Assembly (NCBI RefSeq): GCF_014217335.1
Contig: NZ_CP060092.1
Span: 1,567,501 to 1,631,500 of the forward strand
Length of the DNA stretch: 64,000 nt
From: Teredinibacter purpureus
Lineage (GTDB): Bacteria; Pseudomonadota; Gammaproteobacteria; Pseudomonadales; Cellvibrionaceae
Direction: 5' to 3'
In this document: positions 43,933 to 53,145 of the stretch, one piece after another
Layout: the number at the start of each line of letters is the position of its first letter
How positions within the stretch are numbered: the first letter of the stretch is position 1
Notes under the pieces: model-generated
Database searches by the model: none
What the model saw: only the letters and a program-made list of their open reading frames with translations
What the model was told of the DNA's origin: nothing
Translations under genes and position numbers: made by a program

Positions 43933-44463
43933 CTAGTCGGTTGAGGTGTTGCAGCGTTTTCGAATTCTGCTGAGGCCTACTGGTGTAATTCCGAGATAGC
44001 GCGCAACGTCACTTTGAGATAAGCGTTTTTCCAGTTCGGGTTGACGTGTCCGAAAAAGGCGATAACGTTCCTCCGCAGAAAGACATAAAAGCTCGTACTC
44101 TCTGCGTTCTTTTTTCATGGTGAGCTGTAGAAGAAGCCCTTGCACATCTTCCGAAAATTTTGGATCTGTATCCCTTAGTGTTTTAAGTGTCGATTGGTGG
44201 ATTTTAAACAATGTACAATCTTCCAGACTCAGCACACTAAATGTACTGGGCTGATCGTGCAGCAGAGATTGTGCGCAGCTTATGAAACTTCCTTCAGTAA
44301 CGAAAGATTTTATATATTCTTTTCCCTCGTTCGTAATGTAACACGCCTTGAGTAATCCGCTCTCGATAACATAAAGGTTATCCACCACTTTGCCTTGCTC
44401 AAATAGATACTCACCTTTGTGAATGCCTATTCTCGTTCCGTACTCTCTATATTTATCAAACAA
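43933..44463 (-). CDS. Crp/Fnr-family transcriptional regulator
   Basis: The 176 residues have an N-terminal cyclic-nucleotide-binding-like barrel (about 10-115: GEYLFEQGKVVDNLYVIESG) and a C-terminal winged HTH (about 148-172: LSQSDVARYLGITPVGLSRIRK). No Cys cluster for an iron-sulfur centre is seen. The phosphate-binding cassette RxA of cAMP-binding proteins is not kept, so the ligand is unclear. It is shorter than CRP, mostly by the last C-terminal wing. It is divergent from the SDR-VTT-DUF2141 genes, which it may control. Confidence 0.9.
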   Translation of the reverse strand: MFDKYREYGTRIGIHKGEYLFEQGKVVDNLYVIESGLLKACYITNEGKEYIKSFVTEGSFISCAQSLLHDQPSTFSVLSLEDCTLFKIHQSTLKTLRDTDPKFSEDVQGLLLQLTMKKERREYELLCLSAEERYRLFRTRQPELEKRLSQSDVARYLGITPVGLSRIRKRCNTSTD

Positions 44464-44732
44464 CTACATTCTCCACAATTAACTTGGGTTAATGAACTAA
44501 ACAAAGCCTAAAGGTACAGTGCCGTCACGTGCTGATAATCATCTCGTCACTACAGGTGCGAATGAAAAATACAATAATCCGTTATCTGAGGTGAGGCACT
44601 AACGTGAATTTTGGGGTGTTATACGTGCCAATAAGCGGTTTTCTAACGTCAAAAACGTAGAGTGCTGCCGGCGCAATTTAAACTTGTCGTTTTAAAGGCA
44701 TGTAGTTTTCTTCAGAAAGGAACGGAATAACG

Positions 44733-45470
44733 ATGATCTTGGAAAAAAGAACCATTTTATTAACGGGTGGAACATCTGGAATAGGTCGGATTCTACTCGA
44801 AAAACTCGTGGACTGTAACAGCCAAATAATCGTTTTGGGACGGAACACCACAGAACTCGAGAGACTGGAAATTGAGTATGACAATGTTCATGGGTATACC
44901 TGTGATCTATCCAATAAAGCCAGTACGCTTACGTTACTTAAGGAACTTGCCGAAAGGTATCCCGATGTGTCGGTAGTCTTTAATAATGCGGCGATACAGC
45001 GCACGCCTAAGTTTACGGACGAAAACTTTTGCTTTGACACTATAGAAGAAGAGATCACGGTTAATCTTATGGCGCCAATATGGATATGTTCGGTATTGCT
45101 GAAGGGGATGGTCGCAAGAAAGGAGGGCGCGGCATTTATTAACGTGACCTCTGGGTTGGCCATAATGCCCAAAACGAACTCTGCGGTGTATTGTGCCACT
45201 AAAGCTGGGTTACACAGTTTTTCAAAGAGTTTTCGTTATCAGTTAGAATCTACGCGGGTAAAAGTATTTGAAGCCGTTCTGCCGGTTGTGGACACCCCTA
45301 TGACGGAAGGCCGAGGCAGCGGAAAAATAAGTGCGGAAAAAGCGGCAAGCGCCATTATAAAAGGCGTTGAGCGGGGGAAGGAAGAAATGTTAATAGGAAA
45401 AGTCAAGATGATGCCCATTGTTCACCGCTTGAGCCCCCGACTGTTAACGTCAATCATGAAATCAGCTTAA
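44733..45470 (+). CDS. Short-chain dehydrogenase/reductase (DltE-like)
   Basis: This 245-residue SDR has the NAD(P) loop TGGTSGIG, NNAA (FNNAAIQ) and the catalytic S-Y-K: Ser in NVTSGLA, and YCATKAG. It resembles the DltE group of classical SDRs. The substrate is unknown. AAGGAA precedes the ATG. It is 18 bases before the VTT gene, so co-transcribed, with the Crp/Fnr gene divergent across a 269-base gap. Confidence 0.9.
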   Translation: MILEKRTILLTGGTSGIGRILLEKLVDCNSQIIVLGRNTTELERLEIEYDNVHGYTCDLSNKASTLTLLKELAERYPDVSVVFNNAAIQRTPKFTDENFCFDTIEEEITVNLMAPIWICSVLLKGMVARKEGAAFINVTSGLAIMPKTNSAVYCATKAGLHSFSKSFRYQLESTRVKVFEAVLPVVDTPMTEGRGSGKISAEKAASAIIKGVERGKEEMLIGKVKMMPIVHRLSPRLLTSIMKSA

Positions 45471-45488
45471 TGATCGAAAGGAGAAAAG

Positions 45489-46169
45489 ATGAAACCCTTA
45501 TTAACGGTTGCTGCCGTATTGGCGTGTATTTTCGCGTCGACATTTTTAATACTTAAATTGAGTGGGGTTCTAACGGTAGATGATATTGAATATTTTCTGC
45601 AGTCAGCGTCTGACATTAATCCGTTATACGTTGCGGCGTTAGTGATAGCCATTCTTTTTGCTGATTTATTTATAGCCGTTCCAACAATGACCGTAACCTT
45701 GTTGTCGGGCTATTTTTTGGGCGCTGTAGTTGGGGGGGTAAGTGCTTTGATTGGGATGATGTTCGCTGCAACTACCGGTTATATTATTAGCCGAAAATTT
45801 GGGCCCAGCCTACTCTATCGTATTTATAAAGACGAACAAAAACTGTCGGAAATGCGCACAATATTCGGGCGTCACGGCGCTTTCGTTTTGTTGATTTGTC
45901 GCGCAGCACCCATATTGCCAGAGCTTTGTTGTTGTCTTTCTGGCGCAACCAAAATGCCATTTATTCGTTTTATTCTTTATTTTTCCATCGGCACGGTTCC
46001 CTACGCGTTTATCGCGTCCTACGCGGGATCCATTAGTACACTGAGTAACCCGAAACCCGCGATACTAACGGCCATCATTGTTTCTGGTGGGTTGTGGTTG
46101 GTGTGGTTCTTTTTTCTAAAGATCACAAACAATTCAAAGCCGGTCAATAACGACATTACATCCGCTTAA
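45489..46169 (+). CDS. VTT (TVP38/DedA-like) membrane protein
   Basis: The 226-residue protein has about five to six membrane segments and the VTT motif region: GYFLGAVVGGVSALIGMM and CRAAPILPELCCCLSGATKM. DedA/VTT proteins are linked to lipid scrambling or undecaprenyl-phosphate transport in other species. The strong AAGGAG ribosome site follows the SDR stop closely. The C-terminus is short and cytosolic. Confidence 0.88.
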   Translation: MKPLLTVAAVLACIFASTFLILKLSGVLTVDDIEYFLQSASDINPLYVAALVIAILFADLFIAVPTMTVTLLSGYFLGAVVGGVSALIGMMFAATTGYIISRKFGPSLLYRIYKDEQKLSEMRTIFGRHGAFVLLICRAAPILPELCCCLSGATKMPFIRFILYFSIGTVPYAFIASYAGSISTLSNPKPAILTAIIVSGGLWLVWFFFLKITNNSKPVNNDITSA

Positions 46170-46245
46170 CGCGGATAGCCATAAGCACAAGAGATCGGCG
46201 CCAATGGTGTGCTGGTATCTACGCAACACTTTGGAGAGCGAGTTT

Positions 46246-46689
46246 ATGTTTCGTTTACACGTAATTTCCTTACTATTTTTTTGTTCCATTTTCGAGGTCC
46301 ATGCTATGGATAAAACCGATGTGTCATTAAAGGTCGATAATATTGATTCGTCTCGTCACGGCAATGTTGTTGTTTTTGTTTTTGGAGAAGAAGGTTTCCC
46401 GAAAGAACACGCTAAAGCCGTAACACGTTATGTATTTGCAGCGGAAACATCGACACATACACTGACTATTTCGGTTCCAAAGGCGCGTGAGTTCGCGATA
46501 AAAGTACATCATGACGAAGATGACAGTGGTACGGTAACCAAGAACTGGACGGGTATTATCCCCGCTGAAGGGCTTGGGTTTTCTTCTGGGGCAAAAATTC
46601 GTCTTGGGCCGCCATCATTCAAATCGGCGAAAATGACGTCACCTGCTAGCGGTAAAATATCGATACCATTGCGGTACCGCCATCCATAG
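46246..46689 (+). CDS. DUF2141 periplasmic protein
   Basis: This 147-residue protein has a signal peptide (MFRLHVISLLFFCSIFEVHA) followed by a DUF2141 domain: VKVHHDEDDSG-type block (here AIKVHHDEDDSGTV) and GIIPAEGLGFS. ATG at 46246 with GGAGAG upstream is preferred over the open frame to 46204. DUF2141 proteins are exported and of unknown function. It ends the SDR-VTT-DUF2141 set. Confidence 0.85.
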   Translation: MFRLHVISLLFFCSIFEVHAMDKTDVSLKVDNIDSSRHGNVVVFVFGEEGFPKEHAKAVTRYVFAAETSTHTLTISVPKAREFAIKVHHDEDDSGTVTKNWTGIIPAEGLGFSSGAKIRLGPPSFKSAKMTSPASGKISIPLRYRHP

Positions 46690-47429
46690 AGCTCGTGCCA
46701 AATAATTGCGGATACTTGTAACCGAAGGCTGTTACTTGCAGGTAGTAGGTTTATATATTCTCGCTCGACGAAATGGCGAGTAGGCAAGCTCTTTTTCCTT
46801 GTGGTTGTAGTGGCCAGCGAGTAAAAAAAGGGCTATTCGTCGTGACGAGTGTTGTATCACTAGCTATACGACACTCGAGCTTTGCATCTCTTCCGTGCCC
46901 ATTCCTTTTCTTTCTTATGTATGCGATATGTCTTTCTGTTGGTAGCATCTGCCGTTAAAATACGTAAAGTTGCTACGTAAGCCCACCCATATTCGGGTGT
47001 TTTCCTTACTCATTCGCTACTGTACAAAGACCCTCGCTATCGTGTTCATATTGCGGTGTTCACACGTGCGAAAATGTTGCTCATTCCGGCGAGCAGGCTT
47101 GGCCAGAAGGCCTGATTCCGGCATACTGCTCCTCACGAGCATCTCTTGGGGGCGTCTCGGTACACGGTGGGTTGCCAGCCTTTTCGTCTGATATCGGCGG
47201 TTAGGGGCGCTGTTGGTTAAAGTCTTAAGATGCCATCGTTACTTCTCTCCCCACTTTAATGAATGGTTTCATTTTATCTACGCTCGTATTGTTGGCCTAT
47301 CAGGCCTGCAGTGCTATTGAAAGGTGAGTGTTGGCTTATACCCCTGAATTGCGCTTAGCGCCTTACGGTTGAATTAGCCAATCACTAAATTCCTGCGCGA
47401 AGCGGGAGCCGTTAAAGGGTGGAGCCAAA
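46690..47429. other. 740-base stretch without a supported gene
   Basis: Short open frames exist on both strands but none has a ribosome site, recognisable content or sensible composition. One plus-strand frame stays open through about 47035-47204 (reading SGEQAWPEGLIPAYC in the middle) without a start. A 12-bp hairpin (46846-46877) and two copies of ATTCCGGC about 45 bases apart around 47090-47120 are visible. It may be the remains of a lost gene or a small RNA locus. Confidence 0.5.
46846..46877. repeat. 12-bp hairpin in the long gap
   Basis: CGAGTGTTGTAT (46846-46857), loop CACTAGCT, ATACGACACTCG (46866-46877), with one G-T wobble. No T tract follows on either strand. Confidence 0.6.
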
Positions 47430-47726
47430 GTGACACGTTTCTATAAAATTAGGGGTAGAGTGCAGGGTGTTTTTTTTCGCGCTAAAACACAGGTTACGGC
47501 GCAAACGTTAGGTTTACAGGGGTGGGTGAATAATTGTGATGATGGCTCGGTAGAGGTTGTCGCGTGTGGCGATACTCATGCTATCGAAGCGCTTGAACAA
47601 TGGCTTGCTCGTGGCCCAAAGCTTGCCCGTGTTGATAGCCTAGAAAGTCAAAATTTAAGCTTAAGCGACCTTCTACAAGCGAAACGAGTCAGCCAACTTC
47701 CGCCAGAATTTTTTATATCATATTAA
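47430..47726 (+). CDS. Acylphosphatase
   Basis: Acylphosphatase hydrolyses carboxyl-phosphate bonds. The 98 residues show the phosphate loop GRVQGVFFR with the catalytic Arg and [13 protein letters not shown] with the catalytic Asn. The start is GTG at 47430 with GGAG upstream. It is 12 bases before the yejK gene, so co-transcribed. Confidence 0.93.
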   Translation: MTRFYKIRGRVQGVFFRAKTQVTAQTLGLQGWVNNCDDGSVEVVACGDTHAIEALEQWLARGPKLARVDSLESQNLSLSDLLQAKRVSQLPPEFFISY

Positions 47727-47738
47727 TTAGACACAATT

Positions 47739-48743
47739 ATGCCTTTAACACATTTTATCGCCCACAGGGTTCAACGATTGTCGCCCACTGAACCGAGTCA
47801 CGTTCATTGCCGGGAAAGCGTTTTTACGTTAAATGGGAAAATAGAAGAAGTTTTTCGAGAACTTAAACAGTCGTATTTAAAGCGTTTAGGGAAACAATAC
47901 GGTCGATTTTCTGAAGATATTGGCCAGTTTCCCCTATCAAGCTGGCTACGAGAGCTGAACGAAGAAAAAATCGATTTTGCGCGCTTCTCTGAGTTGTTAT
48001 TAAAACAGCTTAAAACAGTTTTCGATTCTGGTGAGTTTGCGCTTGAAGGTCATTTTTTTATCGCACAAGAGCAGCTAGAGGTTGGCTCCGGTCTTTATTG
48101 TTTTTGGGTTCATCAAAATCAAGTGTCAGCGTTAGATGGTGAACTCAACTTCAACGACCTTGTGATGCTCGATACAGCTAATATTGCTTGGGGAGTCAAA
48201 ATTAACCTCGACGATTGGGAGAACGCACACTCGCAGCATTACTTGGGCGTTATTGCGTGGCGCGGTGAAAAGGAAATTTCAGATGCGTTATTAGATGTTA
48301 TTGGTTTCACCGATAAAATAGACACAAAGGCCGATACAGAGCAGTTTTTGGAGGCCGTTGAGCAGTATGTGGAAAAACTGCCTGAAGACGAAATTCCGGT
48401 TACACGCAATAAAATTGTTGAATATTGTTTAGAGCAAGATAAAAGAGGCCAGGCCGTTGCCCTTACGGATTTATCCGAACATATGAACCAAACGGCGCCC
48501 AAGGAATTTCAGGAAAAAATGAACGTTTTTAATCCCGAAATAAAGCAGCAATTCATACCGGATAGAGGGCAGGTTAAAAACTATGTGCGAATTAGTGGAA
48601 GAGATGAGCTTATTAGTATGAGTTTTGCTTCGGGTTGTTTGGGTGAAACGGTTGTTTATGACGCGGAAACTGATAGCTTGACTATACGTAAAATTCCATC
48701 GGCGTTAAAATCGCGATTAATGAAACATATGAGAGACGCGTAA
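47739..48743 (+). CDS. yejK: Nucleoid-associated protein YejK
   Basis: This 334-residue protein matches the YejK/NdpA family of nucleoid-associated proteins. It begins MPLTHFIAHRVQRLSPTEP, contains GRFSEDIGQFPLSSWL and ends with a basic tail (KSRLMKHMRDA). It associates with the nucleoid and topoisomerase IV in E. coli. A two-way terminator follows and separates it from the convergent DUF481 gene. Confidence 0.93.
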   Translation: MPLTHFIAHRVQRLSPTEPSHVHCRESVFTLNGKIEEVFRELKQSYLKRLGKQYGRFSEDIGQFPLSSWLRELNEEKIDFARFSELLLKQLKTVFDSGEFALEGHFFIAQEQLEVGSGLYCFWVHQNQVSALDGELNFNDLVMLDTANIAWGVKINLDDWENAHSQHYLGVIAWRGEKEISDALLDVIGFTDKIDTKADTEQFLEAVEQYVEKLPEDEIPVTRNKIVEYCLEQDKRGQAVALTDLSEHMNQTAPKEFQEKMNVFNPEIKQQFIPDRGQVKNYVRISGRDELISMSFASGCLGETVVYDAETDSLTIRKIPSALKSRLMKHMRDA

Positions 48744-48795
48744 AGCGATCGACCTTGCGATGGAATCCGTGCAGTTAACATTATTCAACTAATAG

Positions 48796-48825
48796 AAAAG
48801 GCCGCATTATACTGCGGCCTTTTCT
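48796..48825. terminator. Bidirectional terminator between yejK and DUF481 gene
   Basis: An 11-bp stem (AAAAGGCCGCA 48796-48806 with TGCGGCCTTTT 48813-48823) with a 6-base loop. It has T-rich sequence on both sides, so it can serve both converging genes. Confidence 0.88.
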
Positions 48826-48868
48826 AGTTTTATGATGGGTAACTCACGTTTTAATCGTGGTTTTTTAT

Positions 48869-49651
48869 CTAATAGGTATAGACAAGCGTTAACGACGTTT
48901 GTGTATCGGTTTTTTCGATGTTATCTAATACGACGGAGTTGTTGTAGATAGAGAAACCGGCTTTAAGCGCAAAGGATCCGTTTAGCGCTGCTGTTAAGGC
49001 TGTTTCTGCTTTCGTTTTGCTGTTTTTCGCTGAATCGAATGCTATATCACTGCTCAGTGTTTGTGTGAATTTAGCATGCTCGCTTAGCTTCCATTGGAAG
49101 TTTCCCGAGATACGCAATACCAGAGATTCTTCACTTTTACCCAGTAGATAATCACCGTTATTATTGGTGGAATTTTCGGTTTTGGAATAGGCCAAACCGG
49201 GACCAATACTGTAGTTTAATTTGGTGGCTTCGGTTTTGAATAGGCGGTTTGAATAACCGGCTGCGAGAGTGCCTTGATAATCGTAACCACTAAATTTATC
49301 GTTTTCGTAAGAGGCGTAAACAAATAGGCCTCTATGCTCTTCGTTTAGTTTGTAATCGCTTTGTGCCGACATGAAATATTTTTCAGCGGTGACTTGGTTT
49401 TCGGAAAGGATCTCGTCTTCTAGCATGATTTCGACTTCGTTTTCTTTGTAGAAGCCTTCTATAACATAGTTGTTGAGCCACTTGTCGAGGTCATGGGTAA
49501 TGTCGAGTTTGCCTTTGAATGCGTTTGACTGGGTGTTACCTGAGGTGGTTAAAGCACCTAATTCTGCTTCAGCAGAAATACTTTTTGGTTCTTCTTCGGC
49601 AATACAATTATAGGCGATACACGCTAACAGTAGCGTGGCTGAATATTTCAT
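48869..49651 (-). CDS. DUF481 outer-membrane beta-barrel protein
   Basis: The 260 residues have a signal peptide (about 1-18) and alternating amphipathic strands that end in an aromatic residue (LTLVYTY), as expected for an outer-membrane barrel. The family signature GALTTSGNTQSNAFKGKLD near the N-terminus is DUF481. Function is unknown; homologues are sometimes salt-induced (YdiY). It is divergent from trmO across a short gap. Confidence 0.9.
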   Translation of the reverse strand: MKYSATLLLACIAYNCIAEEEPKSISAEAELGALTTSGNTQSNAFKGKLDITHDLDKWLNNYVIEGFYKENEVEIMLEDEILSENQVTAEKYFMSAQSDYKLNEEHRGLFVYASYENDKFSGYDYQGTLAAGYSNRLFKTEATKLNYSIGPGLAYSKTENSTNNNGDYLLGKSEESLVLRISGNFQWKLSEHAKFTQTLSSDIAFDSAKNSKTKAETALTAALNGSFALKAGFSIYNNSVVLDNIEKTDTQTSLTLVYTY

Positions 49652-49798
49652 GGGAGATCCTTGTCACGATAAGAATGGGGCGGGTGAAATTGGTGGGCGA
49701 TTTTACTGTAAATTTTGGCACGGAACCACGAGAAAACAAGTGCTAGACCGGAATATTATCGCAAAGCTGTGGAAATTAACGGAGTTAATCCAGAAAAT

Positions 49799-50530
49799 AT
49801 GAGCAACAATCCAACTGGTGAAAAAATAAGCTTTCCTGTCATTGGGATTGTTTATTCGTGCTTTAAAGAAAAGTTTGGGATACCGCGCCAGCCAGGCCTT
49901 GCCTCCGCGGCCCAGGCGGTTATCGAAATTGCTGCGCCCTACAATACTTTGGATGCTTTTGAAGGGCTTGGTGATTGTAGCCATATATGGTTGCAGTTCG
50001 TTTTTCATAAAAGCTTACATCATGCTTGGCGGCCTAAAGTGCGGCCGCCTCGGTTGGGTGGAAACCGATCGGTGGGCGTATTTGCAACGCGGTCGCCTGT
50101 TCGACCTTCTGCTATTGGGTTATCTGTGGTTCGGCTAGAGAGAATTGAAGGTAAAAACGGTGTGCAACTCTATATTAGCGGTGCAGACTTATTGGAAGGC
50201 ACGCCAATTTTAGATATTAAGCCCTACGTTCCGTATGTTGATTCCGTACCAGAGGCACTAAACCGAATGGCAGATGCGCCGCCCTCGGTTATGGCCGTAC
50301 GGTTTAGTGGAATAGCCAAAGCACAAATAGACGCGGCCAATGGGTACGATAATCTGGCCGTGCTAATCGAGCAGGTGTTAGAGCAAGATCCACGTCCGCA
50401 GTATCAGAAGACGGATGAAGCGCGCACGTACGGTATGAAGCTTTATGAATTCAATTTAAAATGGCGGTATTGTGTTGAGGGGAGTGTAGAGAGTATTGAG
50501 GTGTTAGAGCTTGTGCCGTTATTGATTTGA
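49799..50530 (+). CDS. trmO: tRNA (N6-threonylcarbamoyladenosine37-N6)-methyltransferase
   Basis: TrmO adds a methyl group to t6A37 of some threonine tRNAs. The 243 residues show the TsaA domain: GIVYSCFKEKFGIPRQPGL, the GLGDCSHIWLQFVFH block, GVFATRSPVRPSAIGLSVV and LDIKPYVPYVDSVP. The frame is open to a TTG at 49715; ATG at 49799 gives an N-terminus like other TrmO proteins, but its ribosome site is weak. It complements the TsaE and MiaA position-37 genes in region 1. Confidence 0.92.
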   Translation: MSNNPTGEKISFPVIGIVYSCFKEKFGIPRQPGLASAAQAVIEIAAPYNTLDAFEGLGDCSHIWLQFVFHKSLHHAWRPKVRPPRLGGNRSVGVFATRSPVRPSAIGLSVVRLERIEGKNGVQLYISGADLLEGTPILDIKPYVPYVDSVPEALNRMADAPPSVMAVRFSGIAKAQIDAANGYDNLAVLIEQVLEQDPRPQYQKTDEARTYGMKLYEFNLKWRYCVEGSVESIEVLELVPLLI

Positions 50531-50609
50531 TGGACTGTGATAAGTGACGTCTAAGCGGCCTTTAAGCATGAAAAAGGTCGTACCACGTTACTTATTGATG
50601 GAAACGGTT

Positions 50610-50647
50610 GGCTACATTCGGCAACAACAAGAGCGCCCAATGTAGCC
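50610..50647. repeat. 9-bp inverted repeat between convergent genes
   Basis: GGCTACATT (50610-50618) and AATGTAGCC (50639-50647), loop 20 bases, between the ends of trmO and the PEP-CTERM gene. There is no T tract; it may still slow transcription from both sides. Confidence 0.5.
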
Positions 50648-50664
50648 ACTTTATACGTGAGGCG

Positions 50665-51243
50665 TTAGCGCCGAGCGCGTCGTTGGAGGCTCACCCCTAA
50701 TAAACCTAAAGCTAGGAGTAATAGGCTGCTGGGTTCGGGTATGGGCGTTGTGCTGTCAATGACGTTCACTAAGCCTTTATTGAAATCTCCGTCTAGCCAA
50801 TCGCCATTCTGGTCGCCCAGTGCCCATATCGTATCGAAAAAAAACTCACTAGTGCCAATCGATAGCGTATTAAAGGTTAAGGTTGCGAGGGAGAAGCTAT
50901 TGGCCTGATTTGCAACGAGATCTAATGCACTTTCCCACGAGAGTTCATTAAGGTTCGCCCAACCGCTACCTGATGACGAGTCTTGCAGGCTATCGCCGAG
51001 CTGGTTACCAAAGCTAACGCTGGTCAAACCCAGAATACTGCTATCGAAAAACAAATCGAAATCAAAGTCGCCAAGAGCATTGCTATCCGTTAGACCCGAG
51101 ATAAAAATATCCACGGAGACCGAATCGCCCAGCGTGACGGTTTGCTCGACGGGTGTAATGTCGATTACAACAGCGCTTGCAGTGTGGTGCGTGAAAAATA
51201 ATGCTAGAGCCAATAATAATACGTAAAAGTTTGTTCTTTTCAT
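50665..51243 (-). CDS. PEP-CTERM protein with cohesin-like domain
   Basis: The 192-residue exported protein has a signal peptide (about 1-24), a beta-rich cohesin-like domain (about 25-160: VTLGDSVSVDIFISGL, FDFDLFFDSSILGL, FSLATLTFNTLSIG) and a PEP-CTERM tail (residues 167-192): PEP at 169-171, a hydrophobic stretch and a final basic RRARR. PEP-CTERM tails are processed by exosortase, which is not in this window. It lies 18 bases after the dockerin-like protein's gene, so they are one transcript on the minus strand. Confidence 0.88.
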   Translation of the reverse strand: MKRTNFYVLLLALALFFTHHTASAVVIDITPVEQTVTLGDSVSVDIFISGLTDSNALGDFDFDLFFDSSILGLTSVSFGNQLGDSLQDSSSGSGWANLNELSWESALDLVANQANSFSLATLTFNTLSIGTSEFFFDTIWALGDQNGDWLDGDFNKGLVNVIDSTTPIPEPSSLLLLALGLLGVSLQRRARR

Positions 51244-51261
51244 GTTTAAGTCCTTTTAAGT

Positions 51262-53145
51262 TTACAGTAATTCACAACGAGGGAGTGTGCATAAGGTGAC
51301 ACATGCGCGTGCATCATTGAGCGTAATGGTCCCATCGCCGTCGATATCGCGCGCATCGCCAGGTGCTGCGGTGGTATTGCGTGCGCTTCTAACAATAAGA
51401 ACATCGTCCTTATCGACATTATTGTCTCCGTCGAAATCACATTGCATGGGTTCAACGTCTTGGGCGAAATTTACCTCACAGCTATTGCCTGCGCCATCAG
51501 TGGCGACAATGGAGCCAGCAGCGGCAAGGTTGGCGTCAAGAATATTGATGGAATAATTCGCTTGTGGCTCGCCGGGGGTAAAGGGTGTGACCACTACGCT
51601 TGCATTCACAAGTGACACGCCTTCAATTATGAAAATGCCAGTATCAGCATCGATTGTATCGTTAGCGTTGGTGTCTTCACCGAGGTCGAGAATATCGTTG
51701 TTATTAATATCTTCACTGGGTTGGTTGTCGGTAGCAACGCCCGTGTAGCCGGTAGCGGTTGGCGTTAATGAACAAATTGGATTCCACGGGTCGCCTTTAG
51801 GATTAATAAACTGAAATAACGCACCGCCTGGGTAAATATAGGAATCGTAGCTGTTATAGCCTTCTATAGTGATGCCGTGTCCATTGGGTGAAAAGGTTTC
51901 GTGTACACCCTCCGAGAGTTGAATAACGGCCGCAGAATATAAGCTACTTGGTATAGACCGAAAGAATTCGAAAGGTATGGCGATGCCATCGAGTGTGACA
52001 GAACCAATATCGGCATTGTGTGCAATTAACGTTAAATAATGCTCCGCAAACTGCGCGCCACCGACGGTAGAGAATGTGTAAGCATTTAAATATTGTTCCG
52101 GTGGAATCATGTTGCCCATTGCTGGGTCGCCGGTGGTAGCACCGGTAGACGATTGTCCCGGCATATATTGCACAACGAAAATGGGTTTATCAGAAGAAAA
52201 ATTATGTTCGCCTGCCAAGAAAGGGGTTTCGTGGAATTTTCCTTTCCCTACTCCACTGGCAATTACGGTATTGTCGAGCAGTATGTCGGTGTTGTCCTCG
52301 GAGGCAAAAATTCTATAAATCGAGCCAGCGGGTCGATCAGGGAGGTTTGCGACCAGAGCGCTAGTGCCCCAACTCTGTACCGGCTGCGCGACCTCAAAAA
52401 TATGGTCGCATGCACTGATGTTATTTGGAACATTGGTACAGCGTTCACCGTTAATCACGCCAACAGGTTTGCTGGATTCTATGAGTGTCCCACTAAGATC
52501 CGCTGCGGCACCCCGTCCTTGCGTGACTAGAAAATAGGCTTCGCCCGTATTGAGCGTGACGGCATAGGGTGTGCCGGCCGGATGGCCTGTGGTAGCGGCA
52601 GTGGGTGTAATGGTAACTTCCGTGTTGTCGTAAGCAGCATACACAGTAAACTGCGAACCATAAAAGCTAGGCGTATAACTGGCGACAATATATTGGGTAT
52701 TCATCGTATCAATGGGTAGTGCTAGCGCAGCGTCCGATGTGAAACCACGAAGGTTAACCATATAGGATACAAACTCTTCTGCGGCGTAAACGCGAATGGC
52801 GTTATTACTAACCGCATTAGATGTCCAGATGTTGGCCGATAATGGTATGTCGACGACGGTCACGTCGCCCGGCACAACGGTAACCGTCGTGTTAAACGTA
52901 GGGCTGTTAACTGGGTAATCAACTGTAACGTCGGTAACGGTGTCTGCCGTTAGATGAACTTGTAACGTTGATGCGCCTGTGTAGTTTGGCAAGAAAGCCA
53001 TAATGAAATCCGTGCCTTTGTTGTCCAGCGCGGCGAAAGTGTACGGTGTTAAAATAGTGAGAATAAATGCGATGAGCAGTCTATAGCGAAGCGCATTGCG
53101 CGATATTTTTTGTCTCGATAAAACAGAACAGTTAACCATAATCAT
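51262..53145 (-). CDS. IgGFc-binding-domain protein with dockerin-like C-terminus
   Basis: The 627 residues start with a signal peptide (about 1-38, ending YTFA). A long region (about 40-440) resembles the IgGFc_binding domain (ITIEGYNSYDSY, the VYAAYDNTEVTITP block, FLVTQGRG). A linker region (about 470-560) is followed by two calcium loops, residues 570-581 (DFDGDNNVDKDD) and 600-611 (DIDGDGTITLND), arranged like a type I dockerin. The downstream gene, 18 bases on, encodes a cohesin-like protein, so the two may bind each other. The target is unknown. Confidence 0.85.
   Translation of the reverse strand: MIMVNCSVLSRQKISRNALRYRLLIAFILTILTPYTFAALDNKGTDFIMAFLPNYTGASTLQVHLTADTVTDVTVDYPVNSPTFNTTVTVVPGDVTVVDIPLSANIWTSNAVSNNAIRVYAAEEFVSYMVNLRGFTSDAALALPIDTMNTQYIVASYTPSFYGSQFTVYAAYDNTEVTITPTAATTGHPAGTPYAVTLNTGEAYFLVTQGRGAAADLSGTLIESSKPVGVINGERCTNVPNNISACDHIFEVAQPVQSWGTSALVANLPDRPAGSIYRIFASEDNTDILLDNTVIASGVGKGKFHETPFLAGEHNFSSDKPIFVVQYMPGQSSTGATTGDPAMGNMIPPEQYLNAYTFSTVGGAQFAEHYLTLIAHNADIGSVTLDGIAIPFEFFRSIPSSLYSAAVIQLSEGVHETFSPNGHGITIEGYNSYDSYIYPGGALFQFINPKGDPWNPICSLTPTATGYTGVATDNQPSEDINNNDILDLGEDTNANDTIDADTGIFIIEGVSLVNASVVVTPFTPGEPQANYSINILDANLAAAGSIVATDGAGNSCEVNFAQDVEPMQCDFDGDNNVDKDDVLIVRSARNTTAAPGDARDIDGDGTITLNDARACVTLCTLPRCELL

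Noticed and set aside
44464..44732. FNR or CRP binding palindrome in the divergent gap
   Set aside because: I could not find a TTGAT-N4-ATCAA or TGTGA-N6-TCACA match by eye.
46970..47191. 73-codon plus-strand frame in the long gap
   Set aside because: No ribosome site, basic low-quality composition and no family resemblance.
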